Shown here: one piece after another, positions 12,725 to 26,789 of the stretch | Layout of the letters: every line of letters begins with the position of its first letter | Numbering within the stretch: position 1 is the stretch's first letter | Assembly: GCF_008831285.2 (NCBI RefSeq) | Contig: NC_045140.1 | Span: 12,584,505-12,648,504, forward strand | Direction: 5' to 3' | Length of the DNA: 64,000 nt | Source of the DNA: Nymphaea colorata | Taxonomy: Eukaryota > Streptophyta > Magnoliopsida > Nymphaeales > Nymphaeaceae | The notes under the pieces: generated by a model | Database searches by the model: none | The model's input: only the letters and a program-made list of their open reading frames with translations | What the model was told of the DNA's origin: nothing | Translations under genes and position numbers: made by a program

Positions 12725-13160
12725 TACCATAACGTCAAGTATATCTAGCATAAGACTAAGTGCAAAATGACATTATTGCAGATGAAATTGTTGTTTTACC
12801 CTTGGGCATGGGTAAGAGATTTAAAATGAAATGACTTTTTACCCTTGGGTGAAGATTTGGACCATCTATTATGTGTTTGAAATGATTTCAAGTTGGAGCT
12901 TTGATGATTTAATAATGACAAACTTGATGACGTTAAGTATATATGACATATAATCCTAGGTTCATGTAGAAAATATGGATTAGAAAAAAAATGATTGGTT
13001 TACTCCTTGTGTAGATTTTGAACTCAAATAAGCATAAATCATGGATTTGACTTTGCTTAAAGCTCTAGGAATCAAAGAAAGCCATAAACTAATGTATATG
13101 AGACATATGTCCGATGTTTGTGTAGAATAATATGGCTTAAAAGAAAATGACTTTTGTGTC
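12725..13160. repeat. Degenerate tandem units, period about 160-200 bp
   Basis: Three diverged units share a GTCAAGTATATCTAGCAT-like start (near 12733, 12933 and 13090). Each continues with an AAAATGACTTTT segment and CCCTTGGG/CTCCTTGTG. No coding content is seen. Confidence 0.4.
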
Positions 13161-13504
13161 CCTATGTGTAATTCTGAAGCTCCCGGTGAGTTTGGCAGAT
13201 CTGATTAGACCAGCCTATATGCCTATTTCTAGATTGGCTTTAGTTAAAATATTACTAAAAAACCCTCCAACATTGTTCTAAAAATCAAATTTTCTAAAAT
13301 TTACAAGCTGTGAATGTCATATATATAAAGAGAAACATAGAAGGTTTTCAAAAATTAGGTTATGATCATCATCTTCACTAGTTGAGTTGCGGGCCTTAGA
13401 TCAGCCATTTACTGGTAAGGATATGTTGAAAAATCAGAAAGTTTTGCTCTGAGTTAACTGAATTAAGCTCAATAGATGTTTACAGAGTGTAGTAAGTATT
13501 ATGA

Positions 13505-13664
13505 ATGAGTTCCAGGACCTTCAATACTGAATTGAACTCAAATTGGGTATGAATAAGCTCAAACCCAAAAACTAAGAAAAGATAGATTCATACATGATAA
13601 ATATGATTTTGGCTCAATTATAGCTTACTCTATAAGGTTGAGGTCAAATTCAGCTTAAATCCAA

Positions 13665-13711
<47 letters not shown>

Positions 13712-13890
13712 GCTTTAGGACCTTCCAAACTAAAATGAACTCAGATGGCTTCATAAATGAACTCAAACCAAACTAAACGAAGATAGATTTATACATGATA
13801 AACATGATCCTAGCTCGGTTTCAACTCACTCCACTAGGTTGTGCTCAAACGCCTTAAAAACAAAAAAGAGAGTGAAGTTCGGACCTTGTA
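13505..13890. repeat. Tandem duplication, period about 205 bp, with (GA)n
   Basis: Unit 1 (from 13508) and unit 2 (from 13711) share AGGACCTTC, GAACTCAAA, GATAGATT.ATACATGATAAA and AGGTTG..CTCAAA. Each ends in a GA-rich tract; the long (GA)n run is at about 13671-13708. Confidence 0.7.
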
Positions 13891-14468
13891 AATTGTATAT
13901 TTCTATCACTTGACATGATAAATTTAGGTCGAGGAACGTGGGTCAGTGTTATTAATTATTAATATCGTTCCGCATCGGTGGATGTGGGTTGAATTGGCCA
14001 TCTTGCCAATATGATGCAAGGCTAATAATTATCATGTTTCTTCTTTTTTTCATATTAAAAATCAATGAAATTAGTTAGAATTATTCTTTAATTCAAGAAT
14101 TTTAAAAATATGGTGACAGACCGATACGTCCCATGTATTCAAAGGAACACCATCCATGGAAAACAATTGGATATTTCAACACATAGAGCATAGGTATGGT
14201 TACCTGTATCTACCTCTAGCTACCCATTTTTATATGGATTTGGTATTTACTGATGAAGTCAAAGTAACAATGAACCCAATAAATTGTGAGCATTATATTT
14301 GGCCTAGGGGGAAGAATAACAGTTATAAAAAATCCTGCTCTGGTCAATGCTGACAAAAGCACTAAGCTAAACTTTACCCAATGGTCTATACAGATGTCAT
14401 TGATAATTTCCATATTGCACTTTCCATCCTTCAAGGCTACAACAAAAGAAGAATGAAGACATTCTTAC

Positions 14469-17974
<3,506 letters not shown>

Positions 17975-18113
17975 ATCTTAGCAAAATAGAGTTGTATCAG
18001 AATAACAAAGTTTAAAATTTATCTTAGCAAAATAGAGTTGTATCAGAATAACAAAGTTTAAAATTTATCTTAGCAAAATATAGTTGTATCAGAATAACAA
18101 GATTTTAAAATTT
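17975..18113. repeat. Tandem repeat, 3 units of 46 bp
   Basis: Units starting ATCTTAGCAAAATAGAGTTG begin at 17975, 18021 and 18067. Units 1 and 2 look identical; unit 3 carries small changes and fades near 18113. Confidence 0.9.
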
Positions 18114-18673
18114 AGAGATGTAACAAATAACTTAACTTTATTAAAGCAAAACGTAGGAGTTCACATTACACTATAAAACTTTCCTCAGGTGAAGAATCTT
18201 ACCATATAAAGTTTTTCCCGAGGAGGGAGATTCATGTAAACTTATACATTTAATTCTTATTAAAAAGCAATTCTGACATCAATTTGGTATATGTCCCAAC
18301 CTTTAATAGAAATTTACAAGAACCCTAATTAATGTCATCTTAGCTGATGGAGAGAAGGCTTCTGAATAGTCTATGACTCATCATATTATTGATTATTACC
18401 TAGGCAAGTTCATTCTAAGACTCATAGGATAAAATGAGATAGCAGTCAGGCATGTCCCATGCTGAGAAGAAAATGATTCATATGATGTAGTTAGCAAGCT
18501 GCCTATAGGTGTACTAGACCTTTTTTTAACTCAATGGTCTTTTCAGGTGGGCTGTTGACATCTTTACTAGCTTCTTGTATTCCTGTGTAATAGATAATGA
18601 CCTAAGGGGAATTAAGGTCAGTGGATTTTATTACAGATGGTTGTTTAGTTCAAGAGTATAAAGACTAGGCATA

Positions 18674-19126
18674 TCAGATTGTACAACATCTATCAACATA
18701 ATTCTCAGCTAAAGCATCTTCTTTGTAAAGAAATACATATTCATTGTCTTCTTTAGGAACATCATCATAAATTTTTCCCTTACCAAGAAAACTATCATTA
18801 AGAAACATATAATTTGTTATTCTAGGGATAACAACAACTATATCTATTTGATTTAGGTATACCCAAGTAAAACACAAGGATTTTCTAAGCATCAAATAAA
18901 AATGCTCAAAGAGTTTGCCTTATGTGCTTGTGTTTTACTTCTACAGGCCCATTTTGTTGAGTACAACCACGTGTTTCTTGTGAACAATTTCTTCAATTTT
19001 ATGGTAATTTTCAAATTCACCTAAGATAAATTGTCCTCCAAAATAAGTTCTAAAAATTTTCAGATTTTTCTCAAACTGAGTTTTAAAAAGTTTTGTGAAA
19101 ATATTTGAAGAAAAAAAGAAAGTCAT
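18674..19126 (-). pseudogene. Ty1/Copia integrase remnant
   Basis: The minus strand from 19126 reads KLFKTQFEKNLKIFRTYFGG, then QFILGEFENYHKIEEIVH, which fits the Copia integrase core (RSDNGGEF..EF..FC). After a frameshift near 18970 it reads CTQQNGPVEVKHKHIRQTL, the usual TPQQNG(V/P)AERKHRHI block, then a stop. A later piece (about 18885-18780) reads LGIPKSNRYSCCYP and LYVS in mixed frames, like the region just after the integrase core. A stretch between these blocks is missing. No LTRs or primer-binding site were found nearby, so this is an old internal fragment. Confidence 0.65.
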
Positions 19127-20912
19127 TTCATCCTACAACCTAGTGAAAGAAGAAAGTACTCACATGTTGTCACCATGACCTTGTTTAATGGCATGAATTT
19201 TCCACTCAAACTGACGTCGGTAGACAATACCTTTTCTTGTACTTGTTCACTAAGGAAAAATTCATGCTTTAACAACAATTGAAAATACCTGTGATATTCC
19301 TCGGATTATTCACAAGCAATATTCAAGCTCTCATTTTGCAACCTTAGCCGGGGTTTATATAGGTGAATCCATAGATTGTCATCATTGAGTACAAACAAAA
19401 CATAATAAAATAATGCTTCAAATTCAAAGTTCAAAGAGTCACTTTTTCTTTTCTGAATTTTAGTTCCTTCAAATAATAAAATAATGCTGTTGTCATTTAT
19501 TGGCTCATTAATAGTTTATATAGCACTCCACATGTTTGGATTTTGGAAGGACTTACGAATAGTTTCATTACAAAGTTTTTGCCAACACTTTAGAAGTTTA
19601 GGTACTCGTGGGTCACTATCAGACAATTAGTAGTGTATATTTCCCCTACATCTAAGCTTATACAACTAAGTAGGAAAAAAAAGGTATACCACTTAATATG
19701 TGCAGATCAAACCCAATGGATGTTACAAAATTTATGCTTGTTGATTTATAACATCATAACTATGAGCTTCAAACATGTTATAGACTATTTGGAATATACC
19801 CTCTATGGCAGTGGTAAATGGGCAGCAAAACTGTTACAAGACAAGATCAAATAGGCCCTCTTCAGCTGCACCAAGGCTTTCATCCGAATTTGCTGCTATG
19901 CTCTCAAAAAAGAGGGTGGCTTTTCAGTTTTTGTAGTCTTGTTTCAATGCCTCATTTGATATTTATGTTAATTCCTTTACCAACGCAAAAATAGTAATTT
20001 CTTTCTCATGGCAAATTTGCCTAGGCATCAGCAAAATTAGGCCATAAGTCCTAACTGAAAATGCAAGATAATCAGAATTACACAAAAGGTCTAAGCAATA
20101 TTTGGAGATAGGAGAAGATAGGAGAATAATACCTAAAGAAACATACAATTTGAAGTAAATACTAAGAAGTACAATAGGCAGGCCCAAATATAATTAAACA
20201 GATAAAAGTATTTAGCAACCAACTTGAGAATAGGTGACCATTGGCATTGAAGGCCCAAGCTTGAGCATCGTAATAGCAAAAATACAAGGAAATAACATTT
20301 GAAAGGAAATAACTCCAGATTTTCATATTATGTAAATGTTATGGATGATCAAGTAAGCATAATCCCATGAATTAAAAAAAAAGGTGATCCAGTTTATACA
20401 TGTTTTTTATATTTTTTTTCCTCTTTCATTCAGGATCATTATATGAATCTTTGAAGTCCCAGTGAAAAATCTCATTTTATTTATATATTCCATTCACTTA
20501 ATGTCATGAGGCAGCCGTAATGAAATATGACATGGAAAAGTCAGGAAATGAGACAGAAAAATCAATTTCTTCTTTCTAGCTTAATCAAACAGAAAATGTA
20601 AAAGGGAGTAAAACACATGGGAAAAAATGTTGTCTGAGTGCGGGTGCAAATGTAGCATTTTCAAAAAAAGTCAAAAAAAGTCTCTGCATGCATGCAAGGA
20701 GATATTAGTATATACAGCTTTTCATTTGGCCTCACATTAGGTCCCTCAAAAAGCCTAAGCGGTGATGCTTTTTTTATCCAAACAAAGCCTGTAAGTTTGT
20801 GTTTCCTCATACTTAATCATAAGAAAACATGCTTTAGATTAGAAATATCTGAGTTTCTACAATCAGGTTCTTGTACTTGTTTCATTAACTTGAGAAAGGA
20901 ATCACTTAATCT
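19127..20912. other. AT-rich spacer, no gene seen
   Basis: No coding similarity recognised. Small open frames (19633-19854 plus, 19963-20187 minus) carry no motif. Confidence 0.4.
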
Positions 20913-20931
20913 ATGATTTTATTGTACAGTG

Positions 20932-21158
20932 AGTGCAGTGCGCGGGTGTCATTAATTCATGCGTATAAGCACTGCCTAAGAGGATTTGCTACCATGGACA
21001 CATTGTCCAGTAAAATATTTTCCTTGGTCCTTAGGGGATTTCCGGAATCTGTAACTGAAGATAACCTGATGCACTATTTCATGTTTGGCAGAATATCCCA
21101 TAATCCTATAGGTTTTCCCTCTCATCAAGTTCTTAGACTTCATACGACATGTTCATGA
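20932..21158 (+). pseudogene. Possible RRM-domain (organellar RNA-binding) N-terminal fragment
   Basis: The frame reads HCLRGFATMDTLSSKIF and then RGFPESVTEDNLMHYF before ending soon after. This resembles the N-terminus plus first half of an RRM in organelle-targeted RNA-binding proteins, where KIFVRGLP is RNP2 and SVTEDNL starts helix 1. A short insertion (SLV) sits inside the RNP2-like motif, and RNP1 and the rest of the domain are absent. The upstream Arg/Ser-rich, low-acid part could be a transit peptide. The similarity is short, so this could be chance. Confidence 0.3.
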
Positions 21159-21596
21159 GACTTCTTGCAAGTTGTGTTCGGTGAGCTGGGGGCAAAGCTT
21201 GCGATGTCACCAGTCAATGGGGACATAATGATCAGAATGATCGATACAGGTGGATCCTAATCCAGAGAAAATTATTTGTTTCTCTTAACCAGCATGATTT
21301 TGAACGTGTCTCTGCTTGTTTCCCATACTCCATTTGAATTCTCTAGTCCCATTAGAAAATTATTCATTTAGAGAAGGCTCAATCTGTTAAGTATGTTGAG
21401 CTATATGTTTGAATGATGGAGAAGAAGGCGTGACTCGGACCTTTTGTCTCAGACATACTCTTTCCATTCAAACATAGGAGAAGGCGTTTGGACAACCTTC
21501 AAAGAACATATGAAATTAAAGTGCACAACCTTTTGTCGCACTTGTGGTGGTGCCACATAGATTTCACCAGCATTCGACTGTGCTATAAATGCTTCA

Positions 21597-21680
21597 AGGG
21601 GCATAGTTTAACCGGGTAGCATGGTGGTTTACACTCAAAAGATCTAGGTTTGAGTCTCATGTTCCAGGTGTTACTCCTCT
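21597..21680 (+). mobile_element. tRNA-derived SINE-like head
   Basis: The plus strand carries TAGCATGGTGG (A-box-like) about 33 bases before GGTTTGAGTCTC (B-box-like), in the order and rough spacing of an internal pol III promoter. The surrounding sequence does not fold as a full tRNA. Plant SINEs begin this way. I did not find a clear tail or target duplication. Confidence 0.4.
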
Positions 21681-21689
21681 AGGCCACAA

Positions 21690-22804
21690 ATGGTGGCAAG
21701 TGCAACAAGTTCTAAATTTGAAATTATACTGGATATGGATCTAAATTTGATCTGCCAACATAAAAGATCGAAAAGCCCCCCACTACATTCAACTGACATT
21801 CTCCAAAATCAAATAAATCCCCTTGATCTCCTTGCCTTTATGAGTCGTTTGGAGATATTTTATGAGCATCCCAAGAATCTTGGTTCATTACGCAATAGAG
21901 AGATGCAAAAAAACAGTCCACAACATTCCTTTTCGAACACCTTATACCTTGCTTACAAACTTTTCGAGAAAGAGATTCCGTTGTACAAATCACTCTTTCT
22001 TTTAGATGGGAGCTGGGAATTTGGTGCTTTGAGATTTGGATAGGAAACCTTTTAAATTTTACGAAGCAGGGATCTGGTCGAGCTTCTAGTTTTTACTAAT
22101 GCTACTCCATGCCGCACCTTATTTCTTTTATGTCTATCTATTTATTGCCACAACCATGAGATCCCATGTACATGCCATTTATCGATTCCAATCACATATG
22201 AAGCATATGTCAATTGATAATCTGTCAACCATTTGCCACCCAAACTTCAATTTTAATTCAAATTCCAATATCATTAGGCATCTGGTAAGAAAAATTTTGT
22301 GCTCTTCAAACACATTTTCTTAAAACACATGTTATGTTCTTATTTTGAGAAGAATGATCCAGTTATGGTTATTGTTCCTAAATTAAGCAATCAAATGCTA
22401 GAAGTAAGCAATTAGATCATATTTCCTAAAACAAAAGCATAGCATTCTTGAAACACATGTTCTAAAAATGTTGTGTGCTCCAAGTGCATAATGTTCTCTT
22501 TTAGTAGTCTACTCAGACATAATATGAGGTATTACTTAACCAATTCACCTTCTCTTGTGGCGTCTGTTAGGGATTTGGCCCGAATCACCAAATTTCAGTG
22601 ATGTACCATTCAGAGGGAAAGGAACATGCATGGCAGGGCCTAACTACAAAGCATTCAACTGCAACAGGTTTAAAATTTATGCTCTAATTTGAAATCACAT
22701 ACGTATAGCCAAAATAGAGCTGATGGGTGAACTTCGACTCAGGAAGGTGATCGATGCTCGGTATTATAACTCATTCGGGGTCACAAAAGTCCCCGAGTCA
22801 AACG
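21690..22804. other. Spacer, no recognised gene
   Basis: An open frame at 21690-22043 (117 residues) has no recognised motif and no splice or homology support. The rest is AT-rich. Confidence 0.35.
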
Positions 22805-23282
22805 ATCGAGGGTTTGGACAACTATCTCTCTCTCTTTATAATGTATTTTCTGTTTCTCTTGCAATTTCTCGACCTTGATCATCTTTGTGCAACTCCCTCT
22901 CTCACTTGATCTCTTGATATTTCCCAATCACTTCCACCATTCTTGAGTCTCGTGGTCGCTGATCATTGGATGCTGTAGCGAAAGACCTGGGAGATCGATC
23001 GACATCATCACCTTGTTGAGAGCGATGGAAGGCCATCACTCGAATGAGGGTTTCACATAACCCGCGGAACAGACAATCGAGGGTTTGGACAACTATCTCT
23101 CTCTCTTTATAATGTATTTTCTGTTTCTCTCGCAAACTCTCGACCTCCATCATCTTTGCGCAACTCCCTCTCTCGCTCGATCTTTTGATATTTCCCAATC
23201 GTTTCCACCATTCTTGAGTCTCATGTTCGCTGATCATTGGACGTTGTAGCAGAAGACCTGAGGAGATCGATCGGCATCATCA
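22805..23282. repeat. Direct duplication, period 271 bp
   Basis: Unit 1 (22805-23033) and unit 2 (23076-23282) both start ATCGAGGGTTTGGACAACTA. Both run through TTTATAATGTATTTTCTG, TGATATTTCCCAATC, CCACCATTCTTGAGTCTC and GAGATCGATCG. Scattered substitutions separate them. The minus-strand open frame across unit 1 and the spacer is a by-product. Confidence 0.85.
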
Positions 23283-23329
23283 CTATTAGGGATTAGATTC
23301 CACCTCAGACTGAAATGCCTTACGATACG

Positions 23330-24362
23330 CTTTTTATAACATTGTGTATAATACGTGCATATGTGATACTTGTATACATGTACATATGGATACATATTAT
23401 ATTATACATGTAATATATATATAAGACATATATGCATGTATATGTATAATTTGTACATATGTAATGCTAATAGATGTTATATATAATATAAGTATTTTTA
23501 GATGTACACATTTATATATGTATATATACATATATATATGTGTATAATTTTATACAATAAGAATATATGTACACATATATACATTTGTATATATTTTATG
23601 TACATACATGTGAGTACATACAATATGTATACACTTATGAATATGTAGTACAATATGTATATAAAATATATGTATGTTATGTGTATATTATATATGTAAT
23701 ACATTGTACCAATGTACATATAGTATGTTGCAGTGAAAATATAATAAATGTACAGGTACATATATATAATATATGTATATATGTTATGTATAGTAATATG
23801 TTATATGTATATATTATATGTACGTACATATGAATACATACAATATGTATATAAAATATATGTATGTTATGTGTATATTATATATGTAATACATTGTACC
23901 AATGTATGTATAGTATGTTACAATAAAATATATTATATGTATAGGTACATATATATAATATATGTATATATGTTATGTATAGTAATACGTTATATATACA
24001 TATGTACACACGCACATATATATGTACGTAGACACATATACATTATATATACATATATAATAGGTATAATTTCAACATATGGGTACCTATACATATATAT
24101 GTACATTTGTATATATACGTTAATACATATGTGTGTGTATGTATATAACACATATATGCAAACATATGGACGTACAGGTTCATACTATATATATGTGCAT
24201 ATTAATATTATTTTATACATATATTTATGTATGCATATACATATATATATGTATACATGTGCATATAATATACAAATATGTACTTATAATGTATGTACAT
24301 ATAACATATATGCATATATATGTATATATATATATATATATATGTATGTATATATATATATG

Positions 24363-24407
<45 letters not shown>

Positions 24408-24535
24408 GTATTTACGTAATACATACATATACATGTACACATACATCTAACATATATATGTACATATTTGTATTATATGTGTACATACATATGTACATTA
24501 TGTGTGAATATATAGATATATATTACATACATATA

Positions 24536-24590
<55 letters not shown>

Positions 24591-24680
24591 TCCACTACCA
24601 TATATATGTTATGTATGCATGATACATATTATATATATTATATTATACATGTGTATACGCATATTACACAAAACTATATG

Positions 24681-24712
<32 letters not shown>

Positions 24713-24713
24713 G

Positions 24714-24749
<36 letters not shown>

Positions 24750-25020
24750 GTACATAATATATACATTTGTACATGTATAAAACCATATATATGTTGTGTA
24801 TGGATTGTACGTATTATATATATATATTATACATGTGTATACACATATTACACAACACTATATGTATATATATATATATGTACATAATATATACATTTGT
24901 ACGTATATACATTAGCATATATGTATATATGTTATACGTATGTATAAATATTTATATATAGATATATAGCATATATGTATATATATTATATATATGAATA
25001 ATGTACAAATTTTATAAATA
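23330..25020. repeat. TA-rich low-complexity array with higher-order duplication
   Basis: About 1.7 kb made almost only of TATATG, TACATA and TATGTA words. Longer units are visible: a segment of about 195 bp (CAATATGTATATAAAATA through GTAATACATTGTACCAATGT) occurs at about 23650 and 23845. Another (ATTATACATGTGTATAC..CATATTACACAA) occurs at about 24640 and 24825. Pure (TA)n runs and a CA/GA patch (about 24700-24730) are embedded. Open frames here are Tyr/Ile strings with no protein meaning. Confidence 0.95.
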
Positions 25021-26139
25021 TATATGTGTATGTGCACTATGCAAAGATTATGTTGTTTGTAGGCCTTGCGTCTTAAAGTTCATAGATCTCAGATCAAATC
25101 TCATCCCTTCTAACTTGAGATCAATGCATTTAAAAGATAGTGGTGATCATAAGGGGGTGTTTGACGGCTCTTCAAACTGGAATTACAATGAAAACTCTAG
25201 TTCTAGTTTCATTTTTAATTTGATAGTCTAGAGTTTTGATTCTAATTTTGAAAATGATGTTTTTGACAAAATCACAATTAAAAGTATAAAATTGATGAAA
25301 TAAAACCATGATGACATGTGCTCAAAGAAAAACGAGTAAATTGTAAATTTAAGAAATCATAATTCCACCCCTCAGAATAGAATCACAATTCCTAAATTTT
25401 GATTCAAGAATGAAACTATAATCTTAAAACATAAAATCTTTGTTTGAGGATTCAATTCCCATTTCCTCGAAAAAAGAAAATTTTATTTACATAATTATGC
25501 AATTCCGGCCTTGTCAAACAACCCATAAACGATCATTTTCAAATCTGCTATTTGTCAAAACAGTAGATTTAAGCTAAATCCTTTGTTAAACCAGATACAA
25601 TCGAGAGAGATCCAAAAACTGCTAGACACATGTCTCTAATAACATTCCCCCCCTTGATTGGAAGGGTCATTTCCCGGATCCCATCCTTGTTATGAGATAA
25701 ACAAGTCATAAGTTTGATCTATATCAAATGCAAACAGAGAACCTTTCTATGGTTTTACCACACTGGACAGACTAAGGAAACATTTTGAGTCCACTGGACC
25801 ACAACAGATGGAAAAAAAAAGTGAAGAAATGGGTTGGCCACATCCAAGTGCACACATCATATGACGATTTTTGTTTTTTTTTTTTTTTGTTGTTGTTTTT
25901 TTTTTCTCACATTTCCAAGTCAGATTCAACCTTGGTCGCCTCATCCATACTGTAATATTGGATTGGGGCTCATCATTTTATTCGACCCTTCCGCTTTTTT
26001 CTTTTTGTTTCTCTCCTTTTGCCGTTTCGGGAAGACAAGAAAGAGGAACAGTGACTGACATCCGCTCAGAGAGGAGGAAAGTGGGGGACAAGGAATAGGA
26101 GAAAGGGGAGAGAGGGAAACATGATCAGAGAAGGGAGCC
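25021..26139. other. Spacer upstream of the FHA/AAA fragment
   Basis: No gene recognised. A T-rich tract lies at 25867-25912. The purine-rich stretch at about 26030-26130, just before the ATG at 26140, looks like a 5' UTR. No confident TATA box can be assigned. Confidence 0.4.
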
Positions 26140-26789
26140 ATGGTTTCCACCAGGGGCAGCTCTTCATCGGCGAAGCTTTCTATGCCATCGCCGCCACCAA
26201 GATGCAAGCATCTCAAGGTATTCAGATGAAGCAAACCTTGCCCAAATCTTATTTGTCATTGTTTACCTATTCTTGGGTTCGTTGTCGACTCCAACATCTC
26301 ATTTATGTGTTTTGTGGTTTTCTTGGTGTTGTTTCCTTCAGGGCTTGATTTCGGGGAATCAGGCAGAGAACTCTCATCCAAAAGAGGTGCTGGTCACACC
26401 GAGGGGCGATGTGCCCAACTCGAAGGATTTGGCACCGTCGTCTTCACGATACCAGATCCCCTCTGACCCCGCGACCGGTTCTATGGAAGATTCGGCACCG
26501 GCTGAAACCCCAACTTCCAATCCAGATGCTGCGGCCGACAAACTGGTCGCGATGCCACCTCCTTCACCAAGTTTGTATCCCGAGTTCTACATGTGCCACT
26601 TGGGAGAACGATAATTGTTAAAACTGGCTTTCCGTAATCCTTTTTCCGTTTTGCTTATTGTGGGTTATAGATTCTGCATCGGAGAAATTGAATACAGTGC
26701 CATCGACATGGAATAAAAGGTCGATGAAAAGGATGCCTAATTTCGAATCATCGACTGCATGGGGAAGACTTATATCATAGTATCTGTAG
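26140..26789 (+). pseudogene. N-terminal exons of an FHA-domain AAA-ATPase, with stops
   Basis: Three exons match the N-terminus of the large plant AAA-ATPases that carry an FHA domain. Exon 1 (26140-26217) starts at an ATG in good context and reads MVSTRGSSSSAKLSMPSPPP, like the MVETRRSSSSSKR start of the family, with a GTATTC donor. Exon 2 (26342-26570) is a Pro/Ser/Asp-rich linker ending ADKLVAMPPPSP. Exon 3 (26671-26789) ends in NFESSTAWGRLIS-stop-YL-stop, where the family has WGRLLSQ.SQ just before the FHA domain. Both stops are TAG at Gln positions (26778-26780 and 26787-26789), each a CAG-to-TAG transition. The FHA and AAA domains are not found downstream, so this is a truncated 5' gene fragment. 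Intact splice sites and introns point to genomic duplication. ORFs beginning at 26121 or 26273 are other frames. Confidence 0.65.

Noticed and set aside
17975-18113. CRISPR-like array
   Set aside because: The 46-bp units are directly contiguous with no spacers, and the genome is eukaryotic.
23498-24961. Long open frames (up to 223 residues) on both strands
   Set aside because: They are Tyr/Ile/Val strings produced by TA-rich repeats, with no domain or gene structure.
25871-26234. Open frames on both strands at 25.9-26.2 kb
   Set aside because: They span a poly-T tract and the likely 5' UTR. The supported start is at 26140 in another frame.
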